NCBI RefSeq assembly: GCF_014656435.1
Contig: NZ_BNCK01000001.1
Span: 496,001 to 560,000, forward strand
Origin: Thalassotalea marina
Lineage (GTDB): Bacteria; Pseudomonadota; Gammaproteobacteria; Enterobacterales; Alteromonadaceae
DNA: 64,000 nucleotides
Direction of reading: 5' to 3'
This document shows positions 36,213 to 44,740 of the stretch, in pieces. The first letter of the stretch is position 1. Every line of letters begins with the position of its first letter. Position numbers and translations under genes: made by a program. The notes under the pieces were generated by a model. The model did not search any database. It was not told the DNA's origin and worked only from the letters and a program-made list of their open reading frames with translations.

Positions 36213-36825
36213 AATCGTAGGAATTGACTTTGACAATACGATTGCAAACTACTCTTCTTCGTTTTATCAAATAGGACGAGAACTTGACTGGATCCCTAAA
36301 AACATAGAACCAACAAAAAATGCCGTAAAGCATTTTTTGCAAGATCATGTCAACCCTGAAAAATGGACAGAACTACAAGGTATTGTTTACGGCAAACATA
36401 TCGCTTTAGCGCACCCTTACGATGGCGTCAAACAGGCGATTACTTTGCTATTAGAAAAGGGTGTCACACTTTATATAGTTTCTCATAAGACGCTTTATCC
36501 TGTAATAGGTGAAAAAGTTTCGCTACACGATGCGGCATTAAATTGGTTGATAAATCGTGAGATTGTTGGAGAGGGGAGTAAACAAATCGCAAAGGACAAA
36601 GTGTTTTTTAATTTGACTCAGCAAGAAAAAGTAGAGCGAATCTCACAACTAGGTTGTGACTATTTTATTGACGATTTACCTGCGATTTTTCAGCGTTCTG
36701 ATTTCCCTTCAGCAACAAAGAAAATATTGTTTGATCCTTTATCACAAAGTAAAAACGAGCTCTTTTTCGATGATAGATTAACGGCTTGGTCCGAAATTGA
36801 ACAGGTGGTTAATGCTTCGAGTTGA
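36205..36825 (+). CDS. HAD-family phosphatase-like protein
   Basis: A 206-residue HAD protein with IDFDNTIA (Asp8 and Asp10, the standard DxD pair), SHKT as motif II, a Lys near KDKVFF, and CDYFIDDLPAIF as motif IV. Unlike the large HAD protein upstream, all four phosphatase motifs are present. It may remove a phosphate from a sugar bisphosphate, the GmhB-like step of a heptose route, though it is not a close GmhB. ATG overlaps the previous stop by 8 bases. Confidence 0.76.
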   Translation: MTKIVGIDFDNTIANYSSSFYQIGRELDWIPKNIEPTKNAVKHFLQDHVNPEKWTELQGIVYGKHIALAHPYDGVKQAITLLLEKGVTLYIVSHKTLYPVIGEKVSLHDAALNWLINREIVGEGSKQIAKDKVFFNLTQQEKVERISQLGCDYFIDDLPAIFQRSDFPSATKKILFDPLSQSKNELFFDDRLTAWSEIEQVVNASS

Positions 36826-37759
36826 TCCCACTTTTTTGCACAAAATGTTTGGTGAGCATAAGCTAACTCGACATAACAGTGGTGCAAACAGCCAAGGGTT
36901 TAAGTTAGAAACTAAGGAATCAATTTATTTTCTTAAACAATACCCTAATGATAGTCGCCAAATTATCCGAATGGAAAGAGAGCGTCAGTTTATCGAACAT
37001 TGCTGTGCACTGAACATAAAGTATGTGCCAAATATTCACTTTGTATTCGAGCAGTATGGCTGCATATTGTTTGACTGGATAGAACATGAACAAAGAATAA
37101 TAGAACAAAATGACTTTGTAGAAAGTGCTGTCGCATTCGTTAAAAACATTAATCAAAGTGATAATAATCGATTGCAGTATGCTTCTGAGCATGCTTATAC
37201 AATCATGGAGTTTGAGAAAATTGTTAACGTCAGACTAGATGCATTAAAGCCCCTAACTAAAAATTTCCGAATTGCTCAACAACTTATTTTCGATATAGAG
37301 TTTACTTATACTAAACTTTGCAAGCAAAAAAGTGTGCTAGAAGAATTAACTTACTTAGATTTTGTTTCACCATCGGATTTCGGTTTACACAATGCCTTAC
37401 TGTCCAATGGGCAGATTGTGTTTATCGACTTTGAGTATGCGGGTAAAGATAGTGCTTGGAAACTGGTTAGTGACTTTTTTTCACAGCCGGAAAACCTCAT
37501 TGAAGCCAAATATATTTCCCATTTTGTAGCCTTGCTTGGAAGAAATACTTTTAGACTTAATCAAAGGGCATTCGAACATGTATACCGTTTAACTTTATTA
37601 AAGTGGGCCTTGCTGATATTGAAGCACTCGTTTGTCGTGCAAGGTGAGACGATCGTTATAGACGAAGTTAAATTTTTTAAAGCAAAAGATTATTTTGATG
37701 CCATTCCTGGCCGATATGAGCAAGTTGGGAAAGCATTGGAGAAGGAATTAGCGCGATGA
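36812..37759 (+). CDS. Phosphotransferase of the APH/choline-kinase fold
   Basis: A 315-residue kinase-like protein. The catalytic loop SPSDFGLHNALLSNGQ (the family's HxDxxxxN with Ser in place of His) and IDFEYAG as the metal site are clear. The N-terminal half has the ATP-binding strand ending YFLKQYP. Members in sugar clusters phosphorylate sugars or small alcohols. The ATG at 36812 lies within the end of the HAD gene, after AGGTGG. Substrate unknown; a sugar 1-kinase or an aminoalcohol kinase fits. Confidence 0.74.
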   Translation: MLRVDPTFLHKMFGEHKLTRHNSGANSQGFKLETKESIYFLKQYPNDSRQIIRMERERQFIEHCCALNIKYVPNIHFVFEQYGCILFDWIEHEQRIIEQNDFVESAVAFVKNINQSDNNRLQYASEHAYTIMEFEKIVNVRLDALKPLTKNFRIAQQLIFDIEFTYTKLCKQKSVLEELTYLDFVSPSDFGLHNALLSNGQIVFIDFEYAGKDSAWKLVSDFFSQPENLIEAKYISHFVALLGRNTFRLNQRAFEHVYRLTLLKWALLILKHSFVVQGETIVIDEVKFFKAKDYFDAIPGRYEQVGKALEKELAR

Positions 37760-38817
37760 AAGCTGCTGTTTTATTTGAGTTAAATAAACCGTTGAGAATA
37801 ATTGATATCCCTAACTTACCCAACTTAAAAACTGGTCAGGTAAAAGTTGAAATGATTTATTCTGGTTTATGCCACTCTCAAGTGATGGAAGCGACAGGCG
37901 GTAGAGGGGAAGATAAATATTTACCGCATATGTTGGGCCATGAAGGTGTGGGTATTGTCAGAGAAGTGGGGGAAGGTGTAACTAAAGTTACGTCTGGCGA
38001 TGTTGTTATTTTAGGTTGGATTAGAGGCGAAGGTAAAGAAGCGCCAGGTGGACTATACGATTACCAAGGTCAAACCATTAACTCTGGTGGCGTAACAACA
38101 TTTTCCGAATTCACCATTGCTGCGGAAAACAGGTTAGTAAAAGTGCCTAAAAATTTACCGTTAGATATTGCGGTATTAATGGGATGTGCTTTACCCACTG
38201 GAGCGGGTATAGTGCTTAATGAGTTAAACCCTGAACAAGATAAAACTTTTGCCGTTTTTGGTTTGGGAGGCATAGGTTTAAGTGCGCTTATTGCATTACA
38301 GCTATATAAACCCAAAAAAATTATTGCACTAGATATTGAAAATGAAAAACTAGCGTTGGCAAAAGAGCTTGGTGCAACTGACATTGTTAATTTGAAAGAG
38401 CAAAACCCAGTTGATGCAATTAATGCTTTGGTAGAAGGAGGGGTAGACTACTCCATTGAAGCTAGCGGTAAAACAGATGTTATCGAGCAAGCATTTTTGT
38501 CTGTTCGTGATAGAGGTGGCCTGTGCGTTTTCGCCTCTCATCCTCCTGAGGGCGAATTAATTAAGATAGATCCTCTTACTATGCATCGAGGTAAAAACAT
38601 TCGTGGTAGCTGGGGGGGAGGTTCTTTACCCGACAGAGATATCCCAAAGCTGTCTGACCTGTACTTTAAACACCGTTTACCATTAGAAAAGATTTTATCT
38701 GCTCGGTATCCTTTAGTTGAAATTAATCAAGCATTGGGGGATTTAGCAGAGCGTAAAATAAATAGAGCATTGATTGATATAAATCCATCGTTAGTTAAAG
38801 AAGTGTCAGCTGAATGA
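37756..38817 (+). CDS. Zinc-type alcohol dehydrogenase (MDR family)
   Basis: A 353-residue medium-chain dehydrogenase. GLCHSQVME supplies the catalytic-zinc Cys, GHEGVGIVREVG the His-Glu, and FGLGGIGLSALIAL the NAD-binding loop. The four-Cys structural zinc loop is absent; a short segment with GGLYDYQGQ replaces it. Substrate in this cluster is unknown; a sugar alcohol or polyol phosphate is possible. ATGA overlaps at both ends. Confidence 0.82.
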   Translation: MKAAVLFELNKPLRIIDIPNLPNLKTGQVKVEMIYSGLCHSQVMEATGGRGEDKYLPHMLGHEGVGIVREVGEGVTKVTSGDVVILGWIRGEGKEAPGGLYDYQGQTINSGGVTTFSEFTIAAENRLVKVPKNLPLDIAVLMGCALPTGAGIVLNELNPEQDKTFAVFGLGGIGLSALIALQLYKPKKIIALDIENEKLALAKELGATDIVNLKEQNPVDAINALVEGGVDYSIEASGKTDVIEQAFLSVRDRGGLCVFASHPPEGELIKIDPLTMHRGKNIRGSWGGGSLPDRDIPKLSDLYFKHRLPLEKILSARYPLVEINQALGDLAERKINRALIDINPSLVKEVSAE

Positions 38818-40307
38818 ACGAATATCACCTCTATCTTGAAAAATTGAACGGAAATGATCGCATTGTATTGGTACATGGTGAATTTGATGTCTTACATCCA
38901 GGTCACATTCGCTTACTAAAATTCGCCAAAGAATGTGGTGATGTATTGATTGTAGGTGTTAATGATCATAAAGATTACAAAGGCGAACATAGGTTGAGTG
39001 CAAAACATCGCTTAGAAGTTGTTCAGTCTATTGATTGTGTTGATCACGCTTTTATTAATCAAGAGTCTATATTAGAAAATATTCGTCAAATTAAACCGTG
39101 GGCAGTGGTCAAAGGGCATGAGTTCGCTGATGCAAACAATATTGAATTAGAAGCGTTAAATGCATATGGTGGTAAACTAATTTTTGGCTCTGGTGAGCTT
39201 TTATCAACAAAGTCATCACTGTTCTCTTCTGTAGATCAAAAGTATTCGCATTTTGATTTTTCTGAATTGCCTCAGTATGCGCAGCGGCATGCTTTTGATC
39301 TCGATAGTGTGAATCAGTTGCTTGATAAATGCCAACAGATCAACGTTGTCGTTATAGGTGAAGTCATCGTTGACGAATATGTCAACGGCACTGCGGTAGG
39401 TATGTCTCAAGAAGATCCTACTATTGTTATGACACCAACAGAAAGTAAAAAGTACTTGGGCGGCGCTGCGATCACAGCAAGTCATATTAAAGCACTTGGT
39501 GCAAATAATGTTGAGTTTATTTCGGTTGTTGGTGAAGATGATGTTGCTGATTTTATAAAAACTAAATGTGATGAATATCAAGTTAATGCGACACTTTTTA
39601 GAGATTACAGCCGCCCATCACCGCTTAAAACCCGATATCGAGTTGGCAATAAAACCTTATTGCGTGTCAATCAACTACGTCAACATAAAATCTCTGCCGA
39701 TATTCAAGATTCAATTCTAAAAAAACTCACGAAAATAATCTCCAAAGCTGATTTATTTGTCTTCTCTGATTTTAACTATGGGATGTTACCACAAGCACTC
39801 GTCGATAAGATCTGCATACTATGTGATACACACAAAGTTTCAATGGTCGCGGATAGTCAGTCATCCTCTCAGCTAGGTGATATTTCTCGCTTTCACAACA
39901 TGTTGTTAGTTACGCCTACAGAGCGAGAAGTTAGGTTGGCACTTAATAACTACGATGATGGCTTAGTGATTTTAGCGGACAAACTGCATCGTAAATCTCG
40001 TGCTGCAAATATTGCGATTACATTAGGAGAGGAAGGGGTTTTTATTCATAAACCTTTTACTGAGAAGCTTAGCTGGGAAAACGACCAACTACCTGCTCTT
40101 AATACTAACGCACTTGATCCTGCTGGAGGAGGAGACTGTTTCCTCGCCGCCGCGTCATTAATGTTAGTTGCTGGGGCTGAACCGTGGGTAGCATTTTATG
40201 TGGCAAGCGTAGCGTCGGCATGCCAGGTAGGAAGAATAGGAAATCGCCCACTAGCACAACAAAAACTCATTGAAGTCCTTTCTTTGACTTTTAGGGAGTC
40301 TGTGTGA
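38814..40307 (+). CDS. Cytidylyltransferase-kinase fusion, HldE-like with reversed domains
   Basis: A 497-residue bifunctional protein. Residues 1 to about 150 form a nucleotidyltransferase with the HxGH motif (VHGEFDVLHPGHIRLL, 20-35). Residues about 172-497 form a PfkB/RfaE-type kinase (VVVIGEVIVDEYVNG, LGGAAITASHIKALG, DPAGGGDCF near 435 with the catalytic Asp). In HldE the kinase comes first; here the order is reversed. Likely jobs are phosphorylation and nucleotide activation of a heptose or related sugar. It joins the SIS isomerase and transketolase in suggesting a dedicated heptose branch. Confidence 0.82.
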   Translation: MNEYHLYLEKLNGNDRIVLVHGEFDVLHPGHIRLLKFAKECGDVLIVGVNDHKDYKGEHRLSAKHRLEVVQSIDCVDHAFINQESILENIRQIKPWAVVKGHEFADANNIELEALNAYGGKLIFGSGELLSTKSSLFSSVDQKYSHFDFSELPQYAQRHAFDLDSVNQLLDKCQQINVVVIGEVIVDEYVNGTAVGMSQEDPTIVMTPTESKKYLGGAAITASHIKALGANNVEFISVVGEDDVADFIKTKCDEYQVNATLFRDYSRPSPLKTRYRVGNKTLLRVNQLRQHKISADIQDSILKKLTKIISKADLFVFSDFNYGMLPQALVDKICILCDTHKVSMVADSQSSSQLGDISRFHNMLLVTPTEREVRLALNNYDDGLVILADKLHRKSRAANIAITLGEEGVFIHKPFTEKLSWENDQLPALNTNALDPAGGGDCFLAAASLMLVAGAEPWVAFYVASVASACQVGRIGNRPLAQQKLIEVLSLTFRESV

Positions 40308-41020
40308 GAGCAATATTACTTGCCGCAGGTTTAGGTACACGCCTCAAGCCCATTACTAATGATATTCCTAAATGTCTCGTACCAATAGCTGGTAAACCCT
40401 TGCTTGAGTACTGGTTGGAGTCATTAGTTGGTATTGGCGTGGACGAAATCCTAATAAATACCCATTATTTAGCTGATAAAGTTGAACAATATATACTTTC
40501 GTCTAACTACAGGGCGAATATTAGGATTAGTTATGAACCCGTATTATTAGGTACATTAAATACTTTAAGAGAAAGTAGTTCATTTATTAAAAATAACGAT
40601 TTTATTATTGTTCATGCGGATAATTTGTGTCTCTGTAATTGGCAGTCATTTATCTCCTCATTTAAGCAGCGTCCTGAAGATTGTTTAGGCACTATGATGT
40701 TATTTGAGACTGACTCGCCCCAATCTTGTGGAATTGTTGAATTGGACGAACGAGGTGTTTTACAGGCATTCCACGAAAAAGTCCAATCGCCGCCTTCGAA
40801 TTTAGCGAATGCAGCAATCTACATATTTGAAAGTAAGGTGCTCAGCTTAATAACAGAGTTGCAAGAAGGTACATGTGACATTAGTTTAGATTTGATACCA
40901 CATTTAATAGGGCGGTTAAATACATGGAGAAATGATGGTTATTTAAGGGACATTGGTACGGTTGAAAGCTTAATTAAAGCGAATAGTTATATAGAAAAAA
41001 TAGATAACAAGAGAGTTTAA
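40304..41020 (+). CDS. Sugar-1-phosphate nucleotidyltransferase
   Basis: A 238-residue NTP-transferase with LLAAGLGTRLKPIT (5-18), the substrate-side PKCLVPIAGKPLLEYW, VHADN as the metal Asp and LANAAIYIFES. Size and motifs fit HddC/RmlA-like enzymes that activate heptose or hexose 1-phosphates. It directly follows the kinase fusion with an overlap of four bases, which supports a shared pathway. Which nucleotide is used cannot be read. Confidence 0.84.
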   Translation: MRAILLAAGLGTRLKPITNDIPKCLVPIAGKPLLEYWLESLVGIGVDEILINTHYLADKVEQYILSSNYRANIRISYEPVLLGTLNTLRESSSFIKNNDFIIVHADNLCLCNWQSFISSFKQRPEDCLGTMMLFETDSPQSCGIVELDERGVLQAFHEKVQSPPSNLANAAIYIFESKVLSLITELQEGTCDISLDLIPHLIGRLNTWRNDGYLRDIGTVESLIKANSYIEKIDNKRV

Positions 41021-42124
41021 ATGGGCATTTCTATACAAACAGCAAACTTACTCATCAGAGAAGCAACGCGAAAACCATTTTCAGGCTCTGTACTCCAGCT
41101 CGGTCGACAAGATATTTATTTTGATGAATGCAAATTGCGTGAAAACGTCCATAAAGCAAATCAGCTAGGTGCAAGTTTGACTGTTGTTGATATGAATGCT
41201 GAAGTTAATGATACAGCCTTTTTTAAAACTCTGGGTTTTGATGAAGTTAGAAGTCTAGACTTTTGTGATTATGAACGTGCGGATATTATATTTGATTTAA
41301 ATCACCCCGTTCCTAAAGAGCTTCACAATCAGTTCGACGCGATATTTGACGGTGGAACCATGGAACATTGCTTTCATATTCCTCAGGTTTTAGAAAATAT
41401 TTTTAACATGTTAAAAGTGGGAGGGAGAGTGATACATGGCGCCCCTTCAAATAACCATGTAGACCATGGTTTTTACATGTTTTCACCAACGTTGTTTTGT
41501 GATTACTATTTGGCAAATAAATGGCACTTATCTACCTGTCAGATATTTACTTATGCTAAAGATCATATTAACACTGCATGGAGGGTTTATGATTATTCGC
41601 CAGGTTTTCTCGATCATTTGTCGTTTGGTGGGTTTGAAGAAGGAGAAATGCTCGGAATATGGTGTATTGCTGAGAAAAATCACGATACTGTATCAGACGT
41701 CATACCGCAGCAATCTTTCTATAAAAAGGCTTGGAACAATAAAAGTAAGCACTCAAAGGTCTATCCTGACTATGTAACATTTAAGCTAACAAATGGGATT
41801 ATTTTTGGTACAGGTCAACTTGGTATCGAAGCGTTCAACACCTTAGGAAAAAACGATAAGATTAATTATTTTGTTGATAACAATATCGAAAAGCAAGGCA
41901 CTAAAGTTAATGGTTGTTTGGTGATATCACCAGAAACGTTGATTAGCACAGATTTTGATTATATTGTTATTGCAAGTCAGGCCTATGAAGCAATATTTGA
42001 GCAATTAAAATCATTGAAGATAAGTAATAATAAAATTGCTCAATATGGTTTTTATGGAAGCTTGAGTAAAGAAATTAGGGGTTATGACAAACTTCCAGAG
42101 CCATTATTTGTTTTGCAAAGCTAG
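41021..42124 (+). CDS. Methyltransferase-like protein with C-terminal Rossmann-like domain
   Basis: A 367-residue protein. Residues about 20-200 form a methyltransferase-like fold (VLQLGRQDIYFDE, LTVVDMNAE, FDAIFDGGTMEHCFHIPQVL, MLKVGGRVIHGAP); motif I is atypical. Residues about 258-345 are the short Rossmann-like domain repeated in the island (IIFGTGQLGIEAF, YFVDNNIEKQGTKVNG, YIVIASQAYEAIF). It starts directly after the previous stop and ends the + strand run, just before a terminator. Confidence 0.72.
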   Translation: MGISIQTANLLIREATRKPFSGSVLQLGRQDIYFDECKLRENVHKANQLGASLTVVDMNAEVNDTAFFKTLGFDEVRSLDFCDYERADIIFDLNHPVPKELHNQFDAIFDGGTMEHCFHIPQVLENIFNMLKVGGRVIHGAPSNNHVDHGFYMFSPTLFCDYYLANKWHLSTCQIFTYAKDHINTAWRVYDYSPGFLDHLSFGGFEEGEMLGIWCIAEKNHDTVSDVIPQQSFYKKAWNNKSKHSKVYPDYVTFKLTNGIIFGTGQLGIEAFNTLGKNDKINYFVDNNIEKQGTKVNGCLVISPETLISTDFDYIVIASQAYEAIFEQLKSLKISNNKIAQYGFYGSLSKEIRGYDKLPEPLFVLQS

Positions 42125-42138
42125 CATTTTATGTTGTG

Positions 42139-42170
42139 AAGGAGCTAATTCTATGGTGTGGGCTCCTTTT
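42139..42170 (+). terminator. Terminator at the end of the glycan island
   Basis: A 7-bp stem (AAGGAGC at 42139-42145, GCTCCTT at 42162-42168) with a 16-base loop runs into TTATT. It lies between the ends of two convergent genes and closes the long + strand run. Confidence 0.65.
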
Positions 42171-42175
42171 ATTCT

Positions 42176-42850
42176 CTATGTGTGAACAATTATACTTTTG
42201 CCCTTCATGTTATAGATACCCAGATCGGTATAATTTAATCTGTTTTTAGCAGTAAAATCATTCCAAGCTTTTTGAGCTCCGAAGTTAGGGTTACCGCGGT
42301 TACATAACCAATCATCGAATAGCAATACACACCCGTCAGATAAACAGCTTTTTTTGTGAAGATATTCCAATACAGATGTAATCGATGAATATAGGTCACA
42401 ATCTATGTGTACAAGGCAAAATTTCTGATTGTCTTTAATGGATGCTAAAGATTCATCAAAAAAGCCGTTAACTGTATGGATCTTTGACTTATCTAGCCAT
42501 TGATTGCAATGATCAACCAATTGACGTTCATTGAGCCCTAAGCAAGTTCCCTTCTCCCAAACTCCTGCTTTAACATGTGGTGACGTTAGGTCTTCTTCAC
42601 TTGTTGCTATTGGTAAGCCCTCAAAACTATCAAACAAATATAGGTTTTTATTATCGACTCCATGCTTTTGCATGGCTTCTTTGAAAAATTCTCCATAGAA
42701 AGACAAGGCCTCAGATAAGTAACCTGCAGTTCGCCCAATTCCCGTTCCAAATTCTACGATATCGCCTTCGACAGCAGAGCCTAAAGCATAGCGTACAGTA
42801 GATGTTAGGTGTTGTTTGATATCTTCCCAATAACAATTTTCAACTGTCAT
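42176..42850 (-). CDS. TylF/MycF-type methyltransferase
   Basis: A 224-residue member of the macrocin O-methyltransferase family, which methylates sugar hydroxyls with a metal ion. Visible are VEFGTGIGRTAGYLSE, LFDSFEGLP (the family's DSF.GLP signature), VHIDCDLYSSITSVL with the metal Asp pair, and LLFDDW. It is the only gene of the right half read leftward and is convergent with the island run, so it has its own promoter in the gap before flrA. It is likely another glycan-methylating enzyme. Confidence 0.86.
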   Translation of the reverse strand: MTVENCYWEDIKQHLTSTVRYALGSAVEGDIVEFGTGIGRTAGYLSEALSFYGEFFKEAMQKHGVDNKNLYLFDSFEGLPIATSEEDLTSPHVKAGVWEKGTCLGLNERQLVDHCNQWLDKSKIHTVNGFFDESLASIKDNQKFCLVHIDCDLYSSITSVLEYLHKKSCLSDGCVLLFDDWLCNRGNPNFGAQKAWNDFTAKNRLNYTDLGIYNMKGKSIIVHT

Positions 42851-42986
42851 ACATAATACTCATTTTCAAATTTGTAAGACTCTAAGCTCAAAACGTGCCA
42901 ACTTCAAAAAATAACTATGTTAATTACGAGTCAACGAATTTTGGTAGATGATTAAAAAATTTAATATGATTAAAACTAAATAAACG

Positions 42987-43022
42987 GACAGGAAATTTAA
43001 CAATTTATTTGGATTTCCTGTC
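42987..43022. repeat. Perfect 10-bp inverted repeat upstream of flrA
   Basis: GACAGGAAAT (42987-42996) and ATTTCCTGTC (43013-43022) with a 16-base A+T-rich centre. It sits about 105 bases before the flrA start and about 140 bases upstream of the divergent TylF-type gene. There is no T-run typical of terminators on the + strand, so it could be a regulator site for either promoter or a weak terminator. Confidence 0.6.
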
Positions 43023-43061
43023 AATTAAATGACGAATATATTAAAAGCCGTCAAAATTTTG

Positions 43062-43103
43062 TTGAATAAACTGGATCAGCGGTTACAATCTTTTATGTAA
43101 CCG
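43062..43103 (+). promoter_or_regulatory. Candidate flrA promoter with overlapping palindrome
   Basis: A sigma-70-like pair, TTGAAT (43062-43067) and TACAAT (43084-43089) with 16-base spacing, lies 39 bases before flrA. An inverted repeat CGGTTAC (43080-43086), 10 bases, GTAACCG (43097-43103) overlaps the -10 and the expected start point. Such placement fits an operator or a 5' leader hairpin. This is a sequence reading only; no start site is known. Confidence 0.5.
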
Positions 43104-43128
43104 TTAATAACAGGATTATCAAAGAATT

Positions 43129-44607
43129 ATGCATGGTCAGAAACATATTCTTGTCGTAGATAATAATATTGCTCGTATTCAACAACTCGAAACAGTGTTG
43201 TCTTTTATTGGAGAACACTTTCAAGTATGTGGGCACGATGAAATTTCCCAGCGTTTTTCTCAGCAAGCGAATATTCTGACCGTCATCGTTTGTGGTGATG
43301 TATCCAAAGCTGTTTTAGATCTTGTTAGCAATAATCCTGCCTGTCCATTTTTGCTACATGATGTACTTGACCCAGCAGCACTTATTGAACATGTTAATGT
43401 TATTGGAGAGTTGTCTGCGCCGCTAAACTACGCTCAGTTAACTGAAATGGTGCATCACTGCCACCAATACCACAATAAAATACCTAAGCAATCACGAGGT
43501 GCTGGCAATAGCGCTTTGTTCCGTTCTTTGGTTGGCATTAGTGAACCGATGCAACATGTCAGGTTTTTAATTGAACAAGTGGCATCTACTCATGCAAATG
43601 TACTCATTCTAGGTGAGTCGGGAACAGGTAAAGAAGTTGTTGCGCGTAATATCCATAATTTGTCGGATAGAAGTAGTGCGCCATTTGTACCAGTTAACTG
43701 TGGTGCTATTCCGCCAGACTTGCTTGAGAGTGAATTATTTGGTCATGAAAAAGGGGCCTTCACTGGTGCTATTTCAACGCGTAAAGGTCGCTTTGAGTTG
43801 GCTGATGGCGGTACGTTGTTCTTAGATGAAATTGGTGATATGCCGCACCCTATGCAGGTTAAACTCTTGAGGGTATTGCAAGAGCGTACCTTTGAACGTG
43901 TTGGTGGTGCAAAAAGCATAAAAGCTAACGTGAGAGTTATTGCGGCGACTCACCAAAATTTAGAAGAGATGATCAAAACCAACGATTTTCGTGAAGACCT
44001 TTATTATCGTTTAAACGTTTTTCCAATTGAAACACCAGCGTTAAGAGACAGAAAGGAAGATATCCCTTTACTATTAAAAGAGTTAATGTCGCGTTTTGAA
44101 CATGACCAAGGTCACACGGTACGTTTTACTGAACGAGCAATCACATCTTTACAAGAGCATTCATGGTCAGGCAATGTTCGAGAATTATCAAACCTGATTG
44201 AACGTATGATCATCATGTATGGTGATCAAGTCGTTGACGTCAGTGAACTTCCGTCGAAGTATCGTCATATTGACGTTGAAGAATATATGCCGGAATATCC
44301 TGAGTCGTTGCAAGAGCGCGAGGCGATCAACGAGTTGTTTTCTGGATTTGATTATGGTGATGAAGAAGAGCTTGATGATTTCTCTGCTGGCTTTGAAGAA
44401 ACGCAGGCTAGTGGTGACAATGGTGTTCTTCCTGATGATGGGTTAAATCTTAAAGAGTATTTAGCCGATTTAGAGGTCTCCTTGATCACTCAGTCACTTG
44501 ATAAGAACGACTGGGTTGTTGCTCGCGCTGCAGAATTACTCGGTATGAGACGTACCACGCTAGTGGAAAAAATGCGTAAATATAACCTGCAAAAACAAGA
44601 AGACTAA
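43129..44607 (+). CDS. flrA: FlrA/FleQ, sigma-54 flagellar master activator
   Basis: Top regulator of the polar flagellar cascade, activating sigma-54 promoters of class II genes. The 492-residue protein has the FleQ N-terminal domain (HILVVDNN; the receiver phosphorylation site is not conserved as in classic response regulators), the AAA+ domain with Walker A GESGTGK (162-168) and the sigma-54 contact loop GAFTGA (209-214), and a Fis-type helix-turn-helix at the end ([19 protein letters not shown]). An acidic linker of about 60 residues ([13 protein letters not shown]) precedes the HTH. It is transcribed alone, followed by a sigma-54-like site before flrB. Confidence 0.95.
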   Translation: MHGQKHILVVDNNIARIQQLETVLSFIGEHFQVCGHDEISQRFSQQANILTVIVCGDVSKAVLDLVSNNPACPFLLHDVLDPAALIEHVNVIGELSAPLNYAQLTEMVHHCHQYHNKIPKQSRGAGNSALFRSLVGISEPMQHVRFLIEQVASTHANVLILGESGTGKEVVARNIHNLSDRSSAPFVPVNCGAIPPDLLESELFGHEKGAFTGAISTRKGRFELADGGTLFLDEIGDMPHPMQVKLLRVLQERTFERVGGAKSIKANVRVIAATHQNLEEMIKTNDFREDLYYRLNVFPIETPALRDRKEDIPLLLKELMSRFEHDQGHTVRFTERAITSLQEHSWSGNVRELSNLIERMIIMYGDQVVDVSELPSKYRHIDVEEYMPEYPESLQEREAINELFSGFDYGDEEELDDFSAGFEETQASGDNGVLPDDGLNLKEYLADLEVSLITQSLDKNDWVVARAAELLGMRRTTLVEKMRKYNLQKQED

Positions 44608-44688
44608 ACACTGTTGTTTTAATAGACAAATAATTGACAGCGTTAATGTTTGCTCTTTAACCTACAGAAAAATATAGAAAAAATTCTT

Positions 44689-44703
44689 TGGCATAAATAA
44701 TGC
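44689..44703 (+). promoter_or_regulatory. Sigma-54 promoter candidate for flrBC
   Basis: TGGCAT, 5 bases, ATGC matches the -24/-12 pattern TGGCAC-N5-TTGC with GG and GC at the correct distance. It lies 37 bases before flrB. In Vibrio, flrBC is a FlrA- and sigma-54-dependent class II operon, which agrees. Confidence 0.72.
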
Positions 44704-44740
44704 TTTATTCGGAATGTAATGTTAATTCGAGTAAAGTATT

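Noticed and set aside
8306-42124. O-antigen, capsule or exopolysaccharide cluster
   Set aside because: No Wzx, Wzy, Wzz, Wza/Wzc or ABC-2 exporter, no initiating lipid-phosphate transferase and no JUMPstart/ops element were found, and the cluster is embedded in flagellar genes with a Maf transferase.
41021-42124. Pure methyltransferase call
   Set aside because: Motif I (LQLGRQD) is atypical and the last 110 residues are a separate Rossmann-like domain, so a plain methyltransferase label would mislead.
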